The translations under genes and the position numbers were made by a program. Positions 17,740 to 26,046 of a DNA stretch of 64,000 nucleotides are shown here, piece after piece. The stretch comes from Nocardioides sp. Iso805N (lineage in GTDB: Bacteria; Actinomycetota; Actinomycetes; Propionibacteriales; Nocardioidaceae): positions 110,237 to 174,236 of the forward strand of contig NZ_KB822575.1 of the NCBI RefSeq assembly GCF_000364605.1. The letters run 5' to 3'. The notes below the pieces were generated by a model. It ran no database searches. It had not been told where the DNA came from and saw nothing but the letters and a program-made list of their open reading frames with translations. Each line of letters begins with the position of its first letter. Position 1 is the first letter of the stretch.

Positions 17740-18483
17740 ATGGACGGCGTGCACCTCGGCACCTCTGGCTGGACCTACGACCATTGGGCCGGCTCCTTCT
17801 ACCCCGACGGGCTGGCCAAGGCTCGCTGGCGCGACTTCTACGCGGAGCGGTTCGACACCGTGGAGCTCAACGCCAGCTTCTACCGGTGGCCGGGGATCAA
17901 GCCGTTCGAGGGGTGGTCGCGCAGCCTGCCAGACGGCTTCCGGATGGCGGTGAAGGCCTCGCGCTGGCTCAGCCACGGTCGGCGGCTGCGCGATCCCGAC
18001 GGAGCGTGGGCAAGACGGCTGACCGAGGCGGTGCACGCGCTGGGAGAGCGTGCGGGTCCCGTGCTGGTGCAGCTGCCCGACGACTTCGAGCGCGACGACG
18101 ACCGACTCGAGGCGTTCCTGGGCACGATGCCCGCCGACGTACCCGTGGCGATGGAGCTGCGTCATGCCTCCTGGGACCACGACGAGGTGGCGGCCGTCCT
18201 GGAGCGCCATCGAGCGGCGTACGTCGTCACGCACGGCACGGGGCTGCACACCGTGCTGCGTGCGACCGCGCCCTTCGTCTACTGCCGCTGGCACGGGCCC
18301 ACGAACCGACCCCGGTACGCCGGTCGCTACTCCCCCGCCGAGCTGCGGCAGTGGGCGGAGCGGATCGACACGTGGCGCCGCCAGGGCCGCGAGGTGTGGG
18401 GCTACTTCGACAACGACGGCGGCGGCAACGCGCCGGCCGACGCGCTCGCGCTGCGCGAGCTGCTGGACGGCTCTAAGGGATAG
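17740..18483 (+). CDS. DUF72 (YecE-like) protein
   Basis: 247 residues. Starts GTSGWTYDHW and contains the family features ELNASFYRWP, QLPDDF, ELRHASW, the YCRWHGP loop and the C-terminal WGYFDNDGGGNAP, all expected for a TIM-barrel DUF72 protein. Function unknown for the family. Start chosen at the ATG that gives the canonical N-terminus. It faces rplQ and ends within the left arm of a long inverted repeat. Confidence 0.9.
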   Translation: MDGVHLGTSGWTYDHWAGSFYPDGLAKARWRDFYAERFDTVELNASFYRWPGIKPFEGWSRSLPDGFRMAVKASRWLSHGRRLRDPDGAWARRLTEAVHALGERAGPVLVQLPDDFERDDDRLEAFLGTMPADVPVAMELRHASWDHDEVAAVLERHRAAYVVTHGTGLHTVLRATAPFVYCRWHGPTNRPRYAGRYSPAELRQWAERIDTWRRQGREVWGYFDNDGGGNAPADALALRELLDGSKG

Positions 18484-18544
18484 TCCTGGACGCTCTGGTC
18501 GGGTCACGGGCGGCTAGGGGAGCCAGAACGTCCAGGACTATCCC
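18477..18544. repeat. 22-bp inverted repeat after the DUF72 gene
   Basis: Arms 18477-18498 and 18523-18544 pair with one mismatch over 22 bp; the loop is 24 nt. The left arm includes the DUF72 TAG (18481-18483). It is longer than a usual terminator stem and has no T-tract. It may be a bidirectional terminator or a mobile-type repeat. Confidence 0.8.
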
Positions 18545-18558
18545 CGCTCCACCGACGA

Positions 18559-18594
18559 CAAGAGCCCGTCACCCTCGCGGGTGACGGGCTCTTG
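18559..18594 (-). terminator. Alpha-operon terminator after rplQ
   Basis: Perfect 16-bp stem (18559-18574 with 18579-18594) closed by a 4-nt loop, starting 14 bp after the rplQ stop. One of the strongest hairpins in the window. Confidence 0.85.
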
Positions 18595-18608
18595 CAGTGA
18601 TCGGTGGA

Positions 18609-19151
18609 TCAGGCCTCGGTGGTCTCCTCGGCGGTCGACTCCGCAACGGCGGTCTCGGTGTCGGTAGCCTCGGTCTCGACGACCTCGGTCTCACCGGTCT
18701 CGTCCTCGGCGACGACCTCGGCGGGCGCCTCCTCGGCAGGCTTCTCGACCTTGGCCGGTGCCTGCTTCTTGGCGGCGGCCGGCTTCGGCTGGTAGGCCTC
18801 GGTGACGAGCTCGATCACGGCCATCGGCGCGTTGTCACCCTTGCGGGGGCCGATCTTGGTGATGCGGGTGTAGCCGCCCGGACGCTCAGCGAACGTCTCG
18901 GCGATCTCAGTGAAGAGGACGTGCACGACGGACTTGTCGCGGATGGTCTTGAGGACCTCGCGGCGATTGTGCAGGTCACCCTTCTTGGCCTTGGTGATCA
19001 GCTTCTCCGCGAGCGGGCGCAGGGTGCGCGCCTTGGCCTCGGTGGTGGTGATCCGGCCGTGCTCGAACAGCGCGGTGGCGAGGTTCGAGAGGATGAGCTT
19101 CTGGTGGGCCGGGCTGCCGCCGAGGCGGGCGCCCTTCTTGGGAGTAGGCAT
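18609..19151 (-). CDS. rplQ: 50S ribosomal protein L17
   Basis: 180 residues. The L17 core (about 1-120) starts [18 protein letters not shown] and includes the RPGGYTRI segment. Residues about 125-180 form an Ala/Glu/Thr-rich acidic tail, which explains the length over the usual ~120 and is seen in other actinobacteria. Last gene of the alpha operon, 130 bp after rpoA. Confidence 0.97.
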   Translation of the reverse strand: MPTPKKGARLGGSPAHQKLILSNLATALFEHGRITTTEAKARTLRPLAEKLITKAKKGDLHNRREVLKTIRDKSVVHVLFTEIAETFAERPGGYTRITKIGPRKGDNAPMAVIELVTEAYQPKPAAAKKQAPAKVEKPAEEAPAEVVAEDETGETEVVETEATDTETAVAESTAEETTEA

Positions 19152-19224
19152 GTGCCACTTCCTTCCTCTCCGGCCGTGCTAGGTACCGGGGTAGACGATC
19201 CGCGGGGTGCGGATCGGTTTTGAT

Positions 19225-19284
19225 TGATCGCTGGTCGAGCCTGCCGAGACCGGGATCTCGACAAGCTCGATCAACGAGTGATCA
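19225..19284. repeat. Intergenic palindromic repeat, variant B
   Basis: Imperfect palindrome between rpoA and rplQ, beginning at the rpoA stop codon. The core GTCGAGCCTGCCGAGA pairs with TCTCGACAAGCTCGAT through a 6-nt centre, with G-U pairs allowed; outer TGATC arms extend it. It shares its core with the element at 13789-13832. Confidence 0.7.
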
Positions 19285-20298
19285 GTACTGCTCGTCCTCG
19301 ACGAACGCGTCGTCGTCATCGTCGCCGTAGGCGGCCAGGGCGGCCGACGGGTCGAAGCCGGGAGCGCTGTCCTTGAGCGAGAGACCCATCTCGTGCAGCT
19401 TCGCCTTGACCTCGTCGATCGACTTGGCACCGAAGTTGCGGATGTCCAGGAGGTCCTGCTCCGAGCGACTGATGAGCTCACCCACGGTGTGGATGCCCTC
19501 GCGCTTGAGGCAGTTGTAGGACCGGACGGTGAGCTGCAGGTCCTCGACCGGCAGGGCCAGGTCGGCGGCGAGCTGCTCGTCGACCGGCGACGGGCCGATG
19601 TCGATGCCCTCGGCCTCGACGTTGAGCTCACGGGCGAGGCCGAAGAGCTCGACGAGGGTCTTACCGGCCGACGCGACCGAGTCGGACGGCCGGATCGAGG
19701 GCTTGGTCTCGACGTCGATGACAAGCTTGTCGAAGTCGGTGCGCTGCTCGACACGGGTGGCCTCGACCTTGTACGAGACCTTGAGCACCGGGCTGTAGAT
19801 CGAGTCGACCGGGATCCGGCCGATCTCGTTGTCCGCGCCCTTGTTCTGCACCGCGGAGACGTAGCCACGACCGCGCTCGACGACAAGCTCGAGGTCGAGC
19901 TTGCCCTTGTCGGACAGGGTCGCGATCTTCAGGTCCGGGTTGTGCACCTCGACACCGGCCGGGGGCGCGATGTCAGCGGCGGTCACGTCACCGGCACCCG
20001 ACTTGCGCAGGTACATGGTGACCGGCTCGTCGTGCTCCGAGGAGACGACGAGACCCTTGAGGTTGAGGATGATCTCGGTGACATCCTCCTTGACACCCTC
20101 GATGGTGGAGAACTCGTGGAGCACGCCGTCGATCTTGATGCTGGTGACGGCGGCACCCGGGATCGAGGAGAGGAGGGTACGGCGCAGGGAGTTGCCGAGC
20201 GTGTAACCGAAGCCCGGCTCAAGGGGCTCGATCACGAAACGCGAGCGGAACTCGTCGACGGTCTCTTCCGACAGGGTGGGGCGCTGTGCGATAAGCAC
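19282..20298 (-). CDS. rpoA: RNA polymerase alpha subunit
   Basis: 338 residues. The N-terminal assembly domain (about 1-230) contains [20 protein letters not shown]; the C-terminal domain (about 250-320) has the promoter/activator-binding [14 protein letters not shown] and [12 protein letters not shown]. It ends in an Asp-rich tail. Separated from rpsD by 112 bp that hold a strong hairpin, unusual spacing for this operon. Confidence 0.98.
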   Translation of the reverse strand: MLIAQRPTLSEETVDEFRSRFVIEPLEPGFGYTLGNSLRRTLLSSIPGAAVTSIKIDGVLHEFSTIEGVKEDVTEIILNLKGLVVSSEHDEPVTMYLRKSGAGDVTAADIAPPAGVEVHNPDLKIATLSDKGKLDLELVVERGRGYVSAVQNKGADNEIGRIPVDSIYSPVLKVSYKVEATRVEQRTDFDKLVIDVETKPSIRPSDSVASAGKTLVELFGLARELNVEAEGIDIGPSPVDEQLAADLALPVEDLQLTVRSYNCLKREGIHTVGELISRSEQDLLDIRNFGAKSIDEVKAKLHEMGLSLKDSAPGFDPSAALAAYGDDDDDAFVEDEQY

Positions 20299-20368
20299 TG
20301 ATTCTTTCCTTCCCGGACCTACCCGCTATTTGACAGGCCCGAACTTCAGGTGCGACGGAAGTGGTGGT

Positions 20369-20402
20369 GCCGTCGCCCCGGATGGTGCTCCGGGGCGACG
20401 GC
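20369..20402 (-). promoter_or_regulatory. Strong hairpin between rpsD and rpoA
   Basis: Perfect 14-bp GC-rich stem (20369-20382 with 20389-20402) and 6-nt loop, starting 8 bp after the rpsD stop and 70 bp before rpoA. No T-run follows, so partial termination, mRNA processing or stability control are all possible. Confidence 0.7.
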
Positions 20403-20410
20403 GGGGTTCA

Positions 20411-21019
20411 TCAGAGCTTCGAGTAGTACTCGACGATGAGCTGCTCCTGGACCGGGATGTCGATCTGGGCCCGGACGGGGAGCTGGTGGACGAGGATCCG
20501 CATGCGGTTGGGGAAGGCCTCCAGCCACGCGGGAACGACGCGCTCGCCGTGGGTCTCGCGAGCCACGATGAACGGGGTCATCTCCCACGACTTCGTCCGC
20601 ACGTCGATGACGTCGTGCGCCTCGACCTGGTAGGACGGGATGTTGACCTTCACGCCGTTGACCAGGAAGTGGCCGTGGTTGACCAGCTGGCGGGCGTGGC
20701 GGCGGGTGCGGGCGAAGCCGGCACGGTAGACGACGTTGTCCAGGCGGCCCTCGAGCAGCTGGAGCAGGTTGTCACCGGTCTTGCCGGCGCGACGGTGCGC
20801 CTCGGTGTAGTAGTTCGAGAACTGCTTCTCGAGCACGCCGTAGGTGAAACGAGCCTTCTGCTTCTCACGAAGCTGAAGCAGGTACTCGCTCTCCTTGATG
20901 CGGCCACGGCCGTGCTGGCCCGGGGGGTAGGGACGGCGCTCGTAGGACGAGTCGCCACCGATGAGGTCGACACCGAGACGGCGCGACTTCTTGGTCATGG
21001 GGCCGGTGTAACGGGCCAT
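20411..21019 (-). CDS. rpsD: 30S ribosomal protein S4
   Basis: 202 residues. N-terminal MARYTGPMTKKSRRLG, then the S4 RNA-binding domain (about 92-155, LDNVVYRAGFARTRRHARQLV). There is no Cys at all, so this is the zinc-independent form. S4 nucleates 30S assembly and in several bacteria also represses its own operon. Confidence 0.98.
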   Translation of the reverse strand: MARYTGPMTKKSRRLGVDLIGGDSSYERRPYPPGQHGRGRIKESEYLLQLREKQKARFTYGVLEKQFSNYYTEAHRRAGKTGDNLLQLLEGRLDNVVYRAGFARTRRHARQLVNHGHFLVNGVKVNIPSYQVEAHDVIDVRTKSWEMTPFIVARETHGERVVPAWLEAFPNRMRILVHQLPVRAQIDIPVQEQLIVEYYSKL

Positions 21020-21050
21020 GTTTCAGTCTCCTTCTATCGTCTCGGTGAGA

Positions 21051-21458
21051 TCAAACGCGGCGGCGCTTGGGCGGGCGGCAGCCGTTGTGCGGGGTCGGCG
21101 TGACGTCCTGGATGGTGCCGACCTCGAGGCCGATGGCACCCAGCGAACGGATCGCGGTCTCGCGGCCCGAACCCGGACCCTTCACGAAGACGTCGATCTT
21201 CTTCATGCCGTGGTCCATCGCACGACGCCCGGCGGCCTCGGCGGCCATCTGAGCGGCGAACGGCGTCGACTTGCGCGAGCCCTTGAAGCCGACGGTGCCG
21301 GCAGAGGCCCATGAGATCACCGCGCCGGTCGGGTCGGTGATGGTGACGATGGTGTTGTTGAACGTGCTCTTGATGTGGGCTTCGCCCTGAGCGATGTTCT
21401 TCTTCTCCTTGCGGCGGACCTTGGTCTTCGCCGCAGCCTGACGGCTCTTCGGAGGCAT
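21051..21458 (-). CDS. rpsK: 30S ribosomal protein S11
   Basis: 135 residues with the S11 signatures [28 protein letters not shown] and the C-terminal [12 protein letters not shown]. Forms part of the 30S platform. Alpha operon, between rpsM and rpsD. Confidence 0.98.
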   Translation of the reverse strand: MPPKSRQAAAKTKVRRKEKKNIAQGEAHIKSTFNNTIVTITDPTGAVISWASAGTVGFKGSRKSTPFAAQMAAEAAGRRAMDHGMKKIDVFVKGPGSGRETAIRSLGAIGLEVGTIQDVTPTPHNGCRPPKRRRV

Positions 21459-21535
21459 TCAGTAACTCCTGGGTTGGCTGGTCGGTGAGATCTGCGAGAA
21501 AGCAGGCGAGTGATCAACGCGCACAGCGCGTCGGA

Positions 21536-21913
21536 TCACTTGGCCTTCTTCTTGCCGGCGACGGTCCGCTTCGGACCCTTACGGGTGCGAGCGTTGGTCT
21601 TGGTGCGCTGGCCGCGGACCGGGAGGCCCATGCGGTGGCGGCGACCCTGGTAGCTGCCGATCTCGATCTTGCGGCGGATATCGGCCTGCACCTCGCGACG
21701 GAGGTCACCCTCGATCGTCAGGTTGCGGGACTCGATCTCCTTCGCGAGCTTGACCAGCTCGTCCTCGGAAAGCGCGTGGACGCGGGTGTTGCCATCAACA
21801 CCGGTCGCGGCCAGGAGTTCCTTGGAGGTGGTACGGCCGATGCCGTAGATGTACGTGAGAGCGATCTCGACGCGCTTCTCGCGCGGGAGGTCGACACCAA
21901 CGAGGCGTGCCAT
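21536..21913 (-). CDS. rpsM: 30S ribosomal protein S13
   Basis: 125 residues from the ATG at 21913. Starts [20 protein letters not shown], contains YGIGRTTS and [17 protein letters not shown], and ends in a Lys-rich tail that reaches the P-site tRNA. A longer open frame upstream is non-coding leader. 177 bp separate it from rpmJ. Confidence 0.98.
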   Translation of the reverse strand: MARLVGVDLPREKRVEIALTYIYGIGRTTSKELLAATGVDGNTRVHALSEDELVKLAKEIESRNLTIEGDLRREVQADIRRKIEIGSYQGRRHRMGLPVRGQRTKTNARTRKGPKRTVAGKKKAK

Positions 21914-22069
21914 GGTGTTCCTTCGTGTTCTCGCCAGAGGTGTCGGTCGGCGTACGTCTCGGGGTGGCGCCCCGGGCTCCGGCCTCTGGTCCGGAGGTGG
22001 TTCGGCCCCTTCCACGAAGGTCGGGACCTAGTACGTCGATGAGTATTCAGTTCTGTCTGCGACCGGGGA

Positions 22070-22084
22070 CCGGGCTCAGCCCGG
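22070..22084 (-). promoter_or_regulatory. Small hairpin between rpmJ and rpsM
   Basis: CCGGGCTCAGCCCGG, 6-7-bp arms, ending 6 bp after the rpmJ stop. It begins a 177-bp rpmJ-rpsM gap, long for this operon. The rest of the gap has weaker pairing potential and no gene. Confidence 0.45.
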
Positions 22085-22090
22085 CCACCA

Positions 22091-22204
22091 TCAGCCCTGG
22101 CGCTGCTTGTGGCGCGGGTTCTCGCAGATCACCATGACGCGGCCGTGGCGACGGATCACCTTGCACTTGTCACAGATCGGCTTCACGCTCGGGTTGACCT
22201 TCAT
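22091..22204 (-). CDS. rpmJ: 50S ribosomal protein L36
   Basis: 37 residues, [20 protein letters not shown] onward. Cys11, Cys14, Cys27 and His32 form the zinc ribbon, so this is the zinc-binding form. It lies 29 bp after infA and 177 bp before rpsM. Confidence 0.97.
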   Translation of the reverse strand: MKVNPSVKPICDKCKVIRRHGRVMVICENPRHKQRQG

Positions 22205-22233
22205 GTCAGCCCTTTCTTGATCGTTTCGGCTGC

Positions 22234-22455
22234 TTACTTGTACCGGTAGACGATCCGACCGCGGGTCAGGTCGTAGGGAGACAGCTCCACCACCACGCGG
22301 TCCTCGGGGAGGATCCGGATGTAGTGCTGGCGCATCTTGCCGCTGATGTGGGCGAGAACCTTGTGCCCGTTGCTCAGCTCCACGCGGAACATGGCATTCG
22401 GCAGGGCCTCCGTGATGGTGCCCTCGAGCTCGATCACGCCTTCTTTCTTCGGCAT
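22234..22455 (-). CDS. infA: Translation initiation factor IF-1
   Basis: 73 residues, a single OB fold: [20 protein letters not shown], then the [19 protein letters not shown] strand-loop and RIVYRYK end. Essential factor that occupies the 30S A site during initiation. First gene of the alpha operon here; map, its usual neighbour in related genomes, is 21 kb away. Confidence 0.98.
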   Translation of the reverse strand: MPKKEGVIELEGTITEALPNAMFRVELSNGHKVLAHISGKMRQHYIRILPEDRVVVELSPYDLTRGRIVYRYK

Positions 22456-22514
22456 GCCCTCTGCAATCTGTTGGTCGGTGACTTACGGTTACTGCGTCGG
22501 TCCGCGAACCTCCG

Positions 22515-22662
22515 CCCGGCGGGAGCCGGGCTGGTGGACCTCGTGATGCCGCCCGCGCGCCCCCAAACCCTCACCGAAGTGAGGACAGCCGCGGGACGCG
22601 ACTAGGCAAGCCCACGTTGGGCCGACGCATCAGTCTATGCCGAGGCACAACTGATCTCCCAA
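22515..22662 (-). promoter_or_regulatory. Putative promoter and leader of the infA (alpha) operon
   Basis: On the minus strand TTGGGA (22657-22662) and TAGACT (22632-22637), 19 bp apart, resemble sigma-70-type -35 and -10 boxes. The resulting leader of about 170 nt contains two tight hairpins, CCTCAC-CGAA-GTGAGG (22569-22584) and CCCGGC-GGGA-GCCGGG (22515-22530). The sites were found by eye. Confidence 0.35.
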
Positions 22663-22671
22663 TCCGCACTA

Positions 22672-23706
22672 TCAGACGGCTGCGGCGAGCAGCCGCAGGG
22701 TCTCCTCACGCGCCGGAGCGGCCGCCGGGTCCGTGCCGCGGCTCGCACTGGCGATCGGGTTCACCATCACCTCGTCGACGCCGTACGTCGCGGCGAGGTC
22801 CTTGATCTGCTGAGCCGCCTGATCCGGGGTCCCGATCACCCAGCGGCCCTCCATCGACTCGGCGATGGGGCGGTGCGCGTCAGGGATCTCGACCTCCTCG
22901 GCATCCTCGACCAGCCGCAGCTGCGCGAGCGGAGCGCCGGTGCGCAGCGCCACCATGGACAGCAGCTGCGGGCGGGCCAGGCGACGGGCCTCCTCCTCGG
23001 TCTCCGCAACGACCGCGTTGACGGTCAGGAACGTCCGCGGGGCGGCGAGCTCGGGCGAGGGCCGGAACTCCGAGCGGTAGAGGTCCAACGCCTCCGCCGT
23101 GCCGGAGCCGGAGAAGTGGTGCGCGAAGACGTACGGCAGCCCCTCCCTCGCGGCCAGCCGGGCCGAGAAGTCCGAGGACCCGAGCAGCCACACGACCGGC
23201 TCGGAGTGTGCTGCCGGCGTGGCTCGCAGCTCGTGGCGGCGTCCGCCCACCGACAGCGCCACTCCCTCGGGGCTGAGCATGGCCCGGATGTTGTTCACGT
23301 ACTCCGGGAAGTGCTCGGCGGCGTCGGACTCGACCGGGCCGCCGTGACGCAGCGCCCACGAGGTCACCGGGTCGGTGCCGGGCGCGCGGCCCAGACCGAG
23401 ATCGATGCGGTTCGGGTAGGCGGCTTCGAGCAACGCGAACTGCTCGGCGACCACGAGGGGCGCGTGGTTGGGCAGCATCACGCCACCACTGCCCACCCGG
23501 ATCCGTTCGGTGGCGCCGGCGATCATCGCGATCAGCACCGGCGGGTTCGTCGATCCGACAGCTGGCATGTTGTGGTGCTCCGCCAGCCAGTAACGGGTGT
23601 AGCCCAGCTCGTCGGCGGTCCTCGCCAGCCGCAGGGTCGCCGCGAGCGCGTCGGAGGAGGACTGGTCAGTGCGGACGGGGATCAGATCGAGAACGGAGAG
23701 CTGCAC
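22672..23706 (-). CDS. LLM-class (luciferase-like) flavin monooxygenase
   Basis: About 344 residues from the GTG at 23706; a TTG four codons upstream is an alternative. N-terminal SVLDLIPVRTDQSS, RYWLAEHHNMP, RIRVGSGGVMLPNHAP and DLGLGRAPG match the MsnO8-type group of bacterial luciferase-like TIM-barrel proteins. These use reduced FMN (or F420 in some groups) to oxidise small organics. Substrate unknown. It is the last gene of the accessory block before infA. Confidence 0.85.
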   Translation of the reverse strand: MQLSVLDLIPVRTDQSSSDALAATLRLARTADELGYTRYWLAEHHNMPAVGSTNPPVLIAMIAGATERIRVGSGGVMLPNHAPLVVAEQFALLEAAYPNRIDLGLGRAPGTDPVTSWALRHGGPVESDAAEHFPEYVNNIRAMLSPEGVALSVGGRRHELRATPAAHSEPVVWLLGSSDFSARLAAREGLPYVFAHHFSGSGTAEALDLYRSEFRPSPELAAPRTFLTVNAVVAETEEEARRLARPQLLSMVALRTGAPLAQLRLVEDAEEVEIPDAHRPIAESMEGRWVIGTPDQAAQQIKDLAATYGVDEVMVNPIASASRGTDPAAAPAREETLRLLAAAV

Positions 23707-23742
23707 GTGAGGTGACAACCCCGCGGGGACTGGTGTTGTTCC

Positions 23743-26046
23743 TCAGCGGGACTGGGTGGCTGGGTGGGGTGTGGCGCCGGGGCGGGTGCCGCGCCGGCGG
23801 TGGCGGAAGGTGGTGAGGCTGATCGCTGCCTTGACTCGCTGCCAGCGGGTGGCGGCGTGGGAGAGGCGGGCGCGCTCGTCGTCGACCGCACGCCAGTAGT
23901 CGGCAGCCTGCTCAGCCGCGGGCGCGGTGGGTCCGAACACGAGGGCGTCTGCGCCGTGGGCGAGGTGGGGTGCGGCCGGGATGCCGAGGATCACGGCCTG
24001 CTCGCGACGCGTCGCCCCGTCGACCGGAAGGCGGTGGCCGAGGTCCCGGGCGTGATCGACCAGCTCGTGCCAGGCGCCCGCGATCCGCGCCGAGGTGCGC
24101 TCGGCACCGCGCCGGCGTCGTCGCCGGAGCGCCTTCGCCCCGACGATCCCTCCGATGACGAGAGCGATCAGGAGCAGCGGCACGCCGGCGGCCGCCGCGG
24201 TGACCTTCACCCAGCCCGGGATCGCGAACTGATGCTCGCCGGGGTGCCTGGCGATGCTCCGGGCCTTGAGCTGGGACTCCGAGGACTCCCCCGCCGTCGA
24301 CGGCGGTGGCACCGGTGCCGGCGGCGGGACCACCGAGCCGCTGAGCTGCTCCTGCTGCTGCGGCGGCTGGTTGGCCGGCTTGTCGTGCGACATGAACTGC
24401 TCGGTCGGCAGGGTGCGCCAGGTGCCGTCGGCGGCCTGCACCTCAACCCAGGCGTGCACATCGGCACCGGTGACCACCCCGCCCGCTGGCACCACAGCGC
24501 CCATCACCACCCGGGCCGGTACGCCGACGCGGTTGGCCATCAGCGCCATCGTCGCGGCGTACTGCTCGTCGTCGCCGACGATGATCGGAGCGTTGACGAA
24601 CTCGTCCGAGAGCCGCTTGACGTAGTGCCCGGCGTGGTAGATCCGCTCGGTTGAGGCGACCCCGTCGGAGTACTTGCCGTGACTGCGCAGGTAGTCGGCG
24701 ATCGCGAACACCCGCTTCATCGGCTCGCTCACGCCCTGGGTCCACTGAGTTGCCTGGGTGTCAAGGAAGGCCGCGGCGGTGTTGTTGTCGTCCAGCCGGG
24801 TCGAGGGCGATGTCTCGGCCGAGAGCGCGTCATCCCCGAGCACGCCACGGAAGTGGTAGCTGTCGCCGCTCTTCAGCCCGGTGGGCACGATGCCGGTCGA
24901 GGTGGCCAGGTCGTAGCGGAACGCGTCCGCCTTCAGCCCCGGGTCGTCGTTGTCGAAGTGCATGGACTGCAGAGCGCCGACGGTCGGCAGCCAGACGCCG
25001 TCGTACCCCTGACCCAGCGTCACCTCGACGTCGAGCCGCTTGCCCGCGGTCGGGTTGTCGATCGTGCTCGAGACCCGCTGGAAGGAGTCCGCGCCGGCCT
25101 GCTGAGAGGCCCCCCAGACGGTGCCGTCGTAGTGGTCCAGGGCGGCGAAGCGGACCCGGGTGCCGGCCGGGACGCCGGTGATGGTGAAGAGGGTCTTGTC
25201 GTGCAGGTTCGCCGGATCGGGCCTGTCCTCGCCCTTGTCGTCGACGTAACGACGGAACGACGACAGCGGCGAGCCGTAGCGGCCGACGTCGAACGGCGGC
25301 GTCACGTGGCTGCGCAGCACCGTGCGCTGGTCCCCGGCCGCGGCGCGGCCCAGCGGCAGTGCCACCACCCCGGCGACGAGGAGCATCGCCAACCCGGCGC
25401 CGGCCCGCCTGGCCACCACCGACCGCCGCCGACCGGTGGCGATCGCACCGTCCTGCGCGCGCAGGGCCAGCCACGCCAGGGCGAGTACGCCGATGAGCGC
25501 ACCCTGGATCAGCACCGAGGACGCCCGGTCCACGCCCAGCAGGATCACGGCGACCAGCAGCGCCAGCGGTGCCGCCACCGGCGGTGCACTCGGCCGCAGG
25601 CCGAGAAGCAGGGCCCCGACGAGACCGGTGGTCAGACCGAGCAGCCAGGGCAGCACCAGCAGCGGCCCGGTCCCGTCGAGCGGGGGCAGGGTGGTCAGCA
25701 GGTCCTTCCAGCCGCCGATGGCCTGGTCGAACAGGGTGGCCGGGTCGAACGGCGTGCGCAGGCACAGCGGCCCGCCGAGCAGCACGAAGAGGGCCGCGGT
25801 GACCAGCACCGGAGCGACGATCGGCCAACCGAGCCGACGGCAGAGCTCGACGGACCCCGCGCCGACCAGGAGGCCGACGACACCGACGACCAGGAACATC
25901 GCACCGGTGAAGGTGGTGGCGAACCCGGACAGCGCGAGCGCGCCGAGCAGCGCCAGGAAGGCGAGGTCACGCCAGCGAGCGACGCCGGCATGGTGACCGG
26001 CACCGAGGCTCCCGGGCGATGGCACGCGGCTCGACGCACGGGTCAT
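23743..26046 (-). CDS. TgpA-type membrane protein with inactive-looking transglutaminase domain
   Basis: 767 residues. About six N-terminal transmembrane helices (25-232), a large extracytoplasmic part with the transglutaminase-like core at about 445-555, a Pro/Gln-rich stretch (555-600), one more helix (about 612-640) and a cytoplasmic tail. The core reads GDDEQYAATMALMANRVGVP; the position normally holding the catalytic Cys is Asp493, while His531 (HAWVEV) is kept and no clear third residue follows. It is likely a binding or scaffold module rather than an enzyme. The start overlaps the DUF58 stop by 4 bp. Confidence 0.85.
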   Translation of the reverse strand: MTRASSRVPSPGSLGAGHHAGVARWRDLAFLALLGALALSGFATTFTGAMFLVVGVVGLLVGAGSVELCRRLGWPIVAPVLVTAALFVLLGGPLCLRTPFDPATLFDQAIGGWKDLLTTLPPLDGTGPLLVLPWLLGLTTGLVGALLLGLRPSAPPVAAPLALLVAVILLGVDRASSVLIQGALIGVLALAWLALRAQDGAIATGRRRSVVARRAGAGLAMLLVAGVVALPLGRAAAGDQRTVLRSHVTPPFDVGRYGSPLSSFRRYVDDKGEDRPDPANLHDKTLFTITGVPAGTRVRFAALDHYDGTVWGASQQAGADSFQRVSSTIDNPTAGKRLDVEVTLGQGYDGVWLPTVGALQSMHFDNDDPGLKADAFRYDLATSTGIVPTGLKSGDSYHFRGVLGDDALSAETSPSTRLDDNNTAAAFLDTQATQWTQGVSEPMKRVFAIADYLRSHGKYSDGVASTERIYHAGHYVKRLSDEFVNAPIIVGDDEQYAATMALMANRVGVPARVVMGAVVPAGGVVTGADVHAWVEVQAADGTWRTLPTEQFMSHDKPANQPPQQQEQLSGSVVPPPAPVPPPSTAGESSESQLKARSIARHPGEHQFAIPGWVKVTAAAAGVPLLLIALVIGGIVGAKALRRRRRRGAERTSARIAGAWHELVDHARDLGHRLPVDGATRREQAVILGIPAAPHLAHGADALVFGPTAPAAEQAADYWRAVDDERARLSHAATRWQRVKAAISLTTFRHRRRGTRPGATPHPATQSR

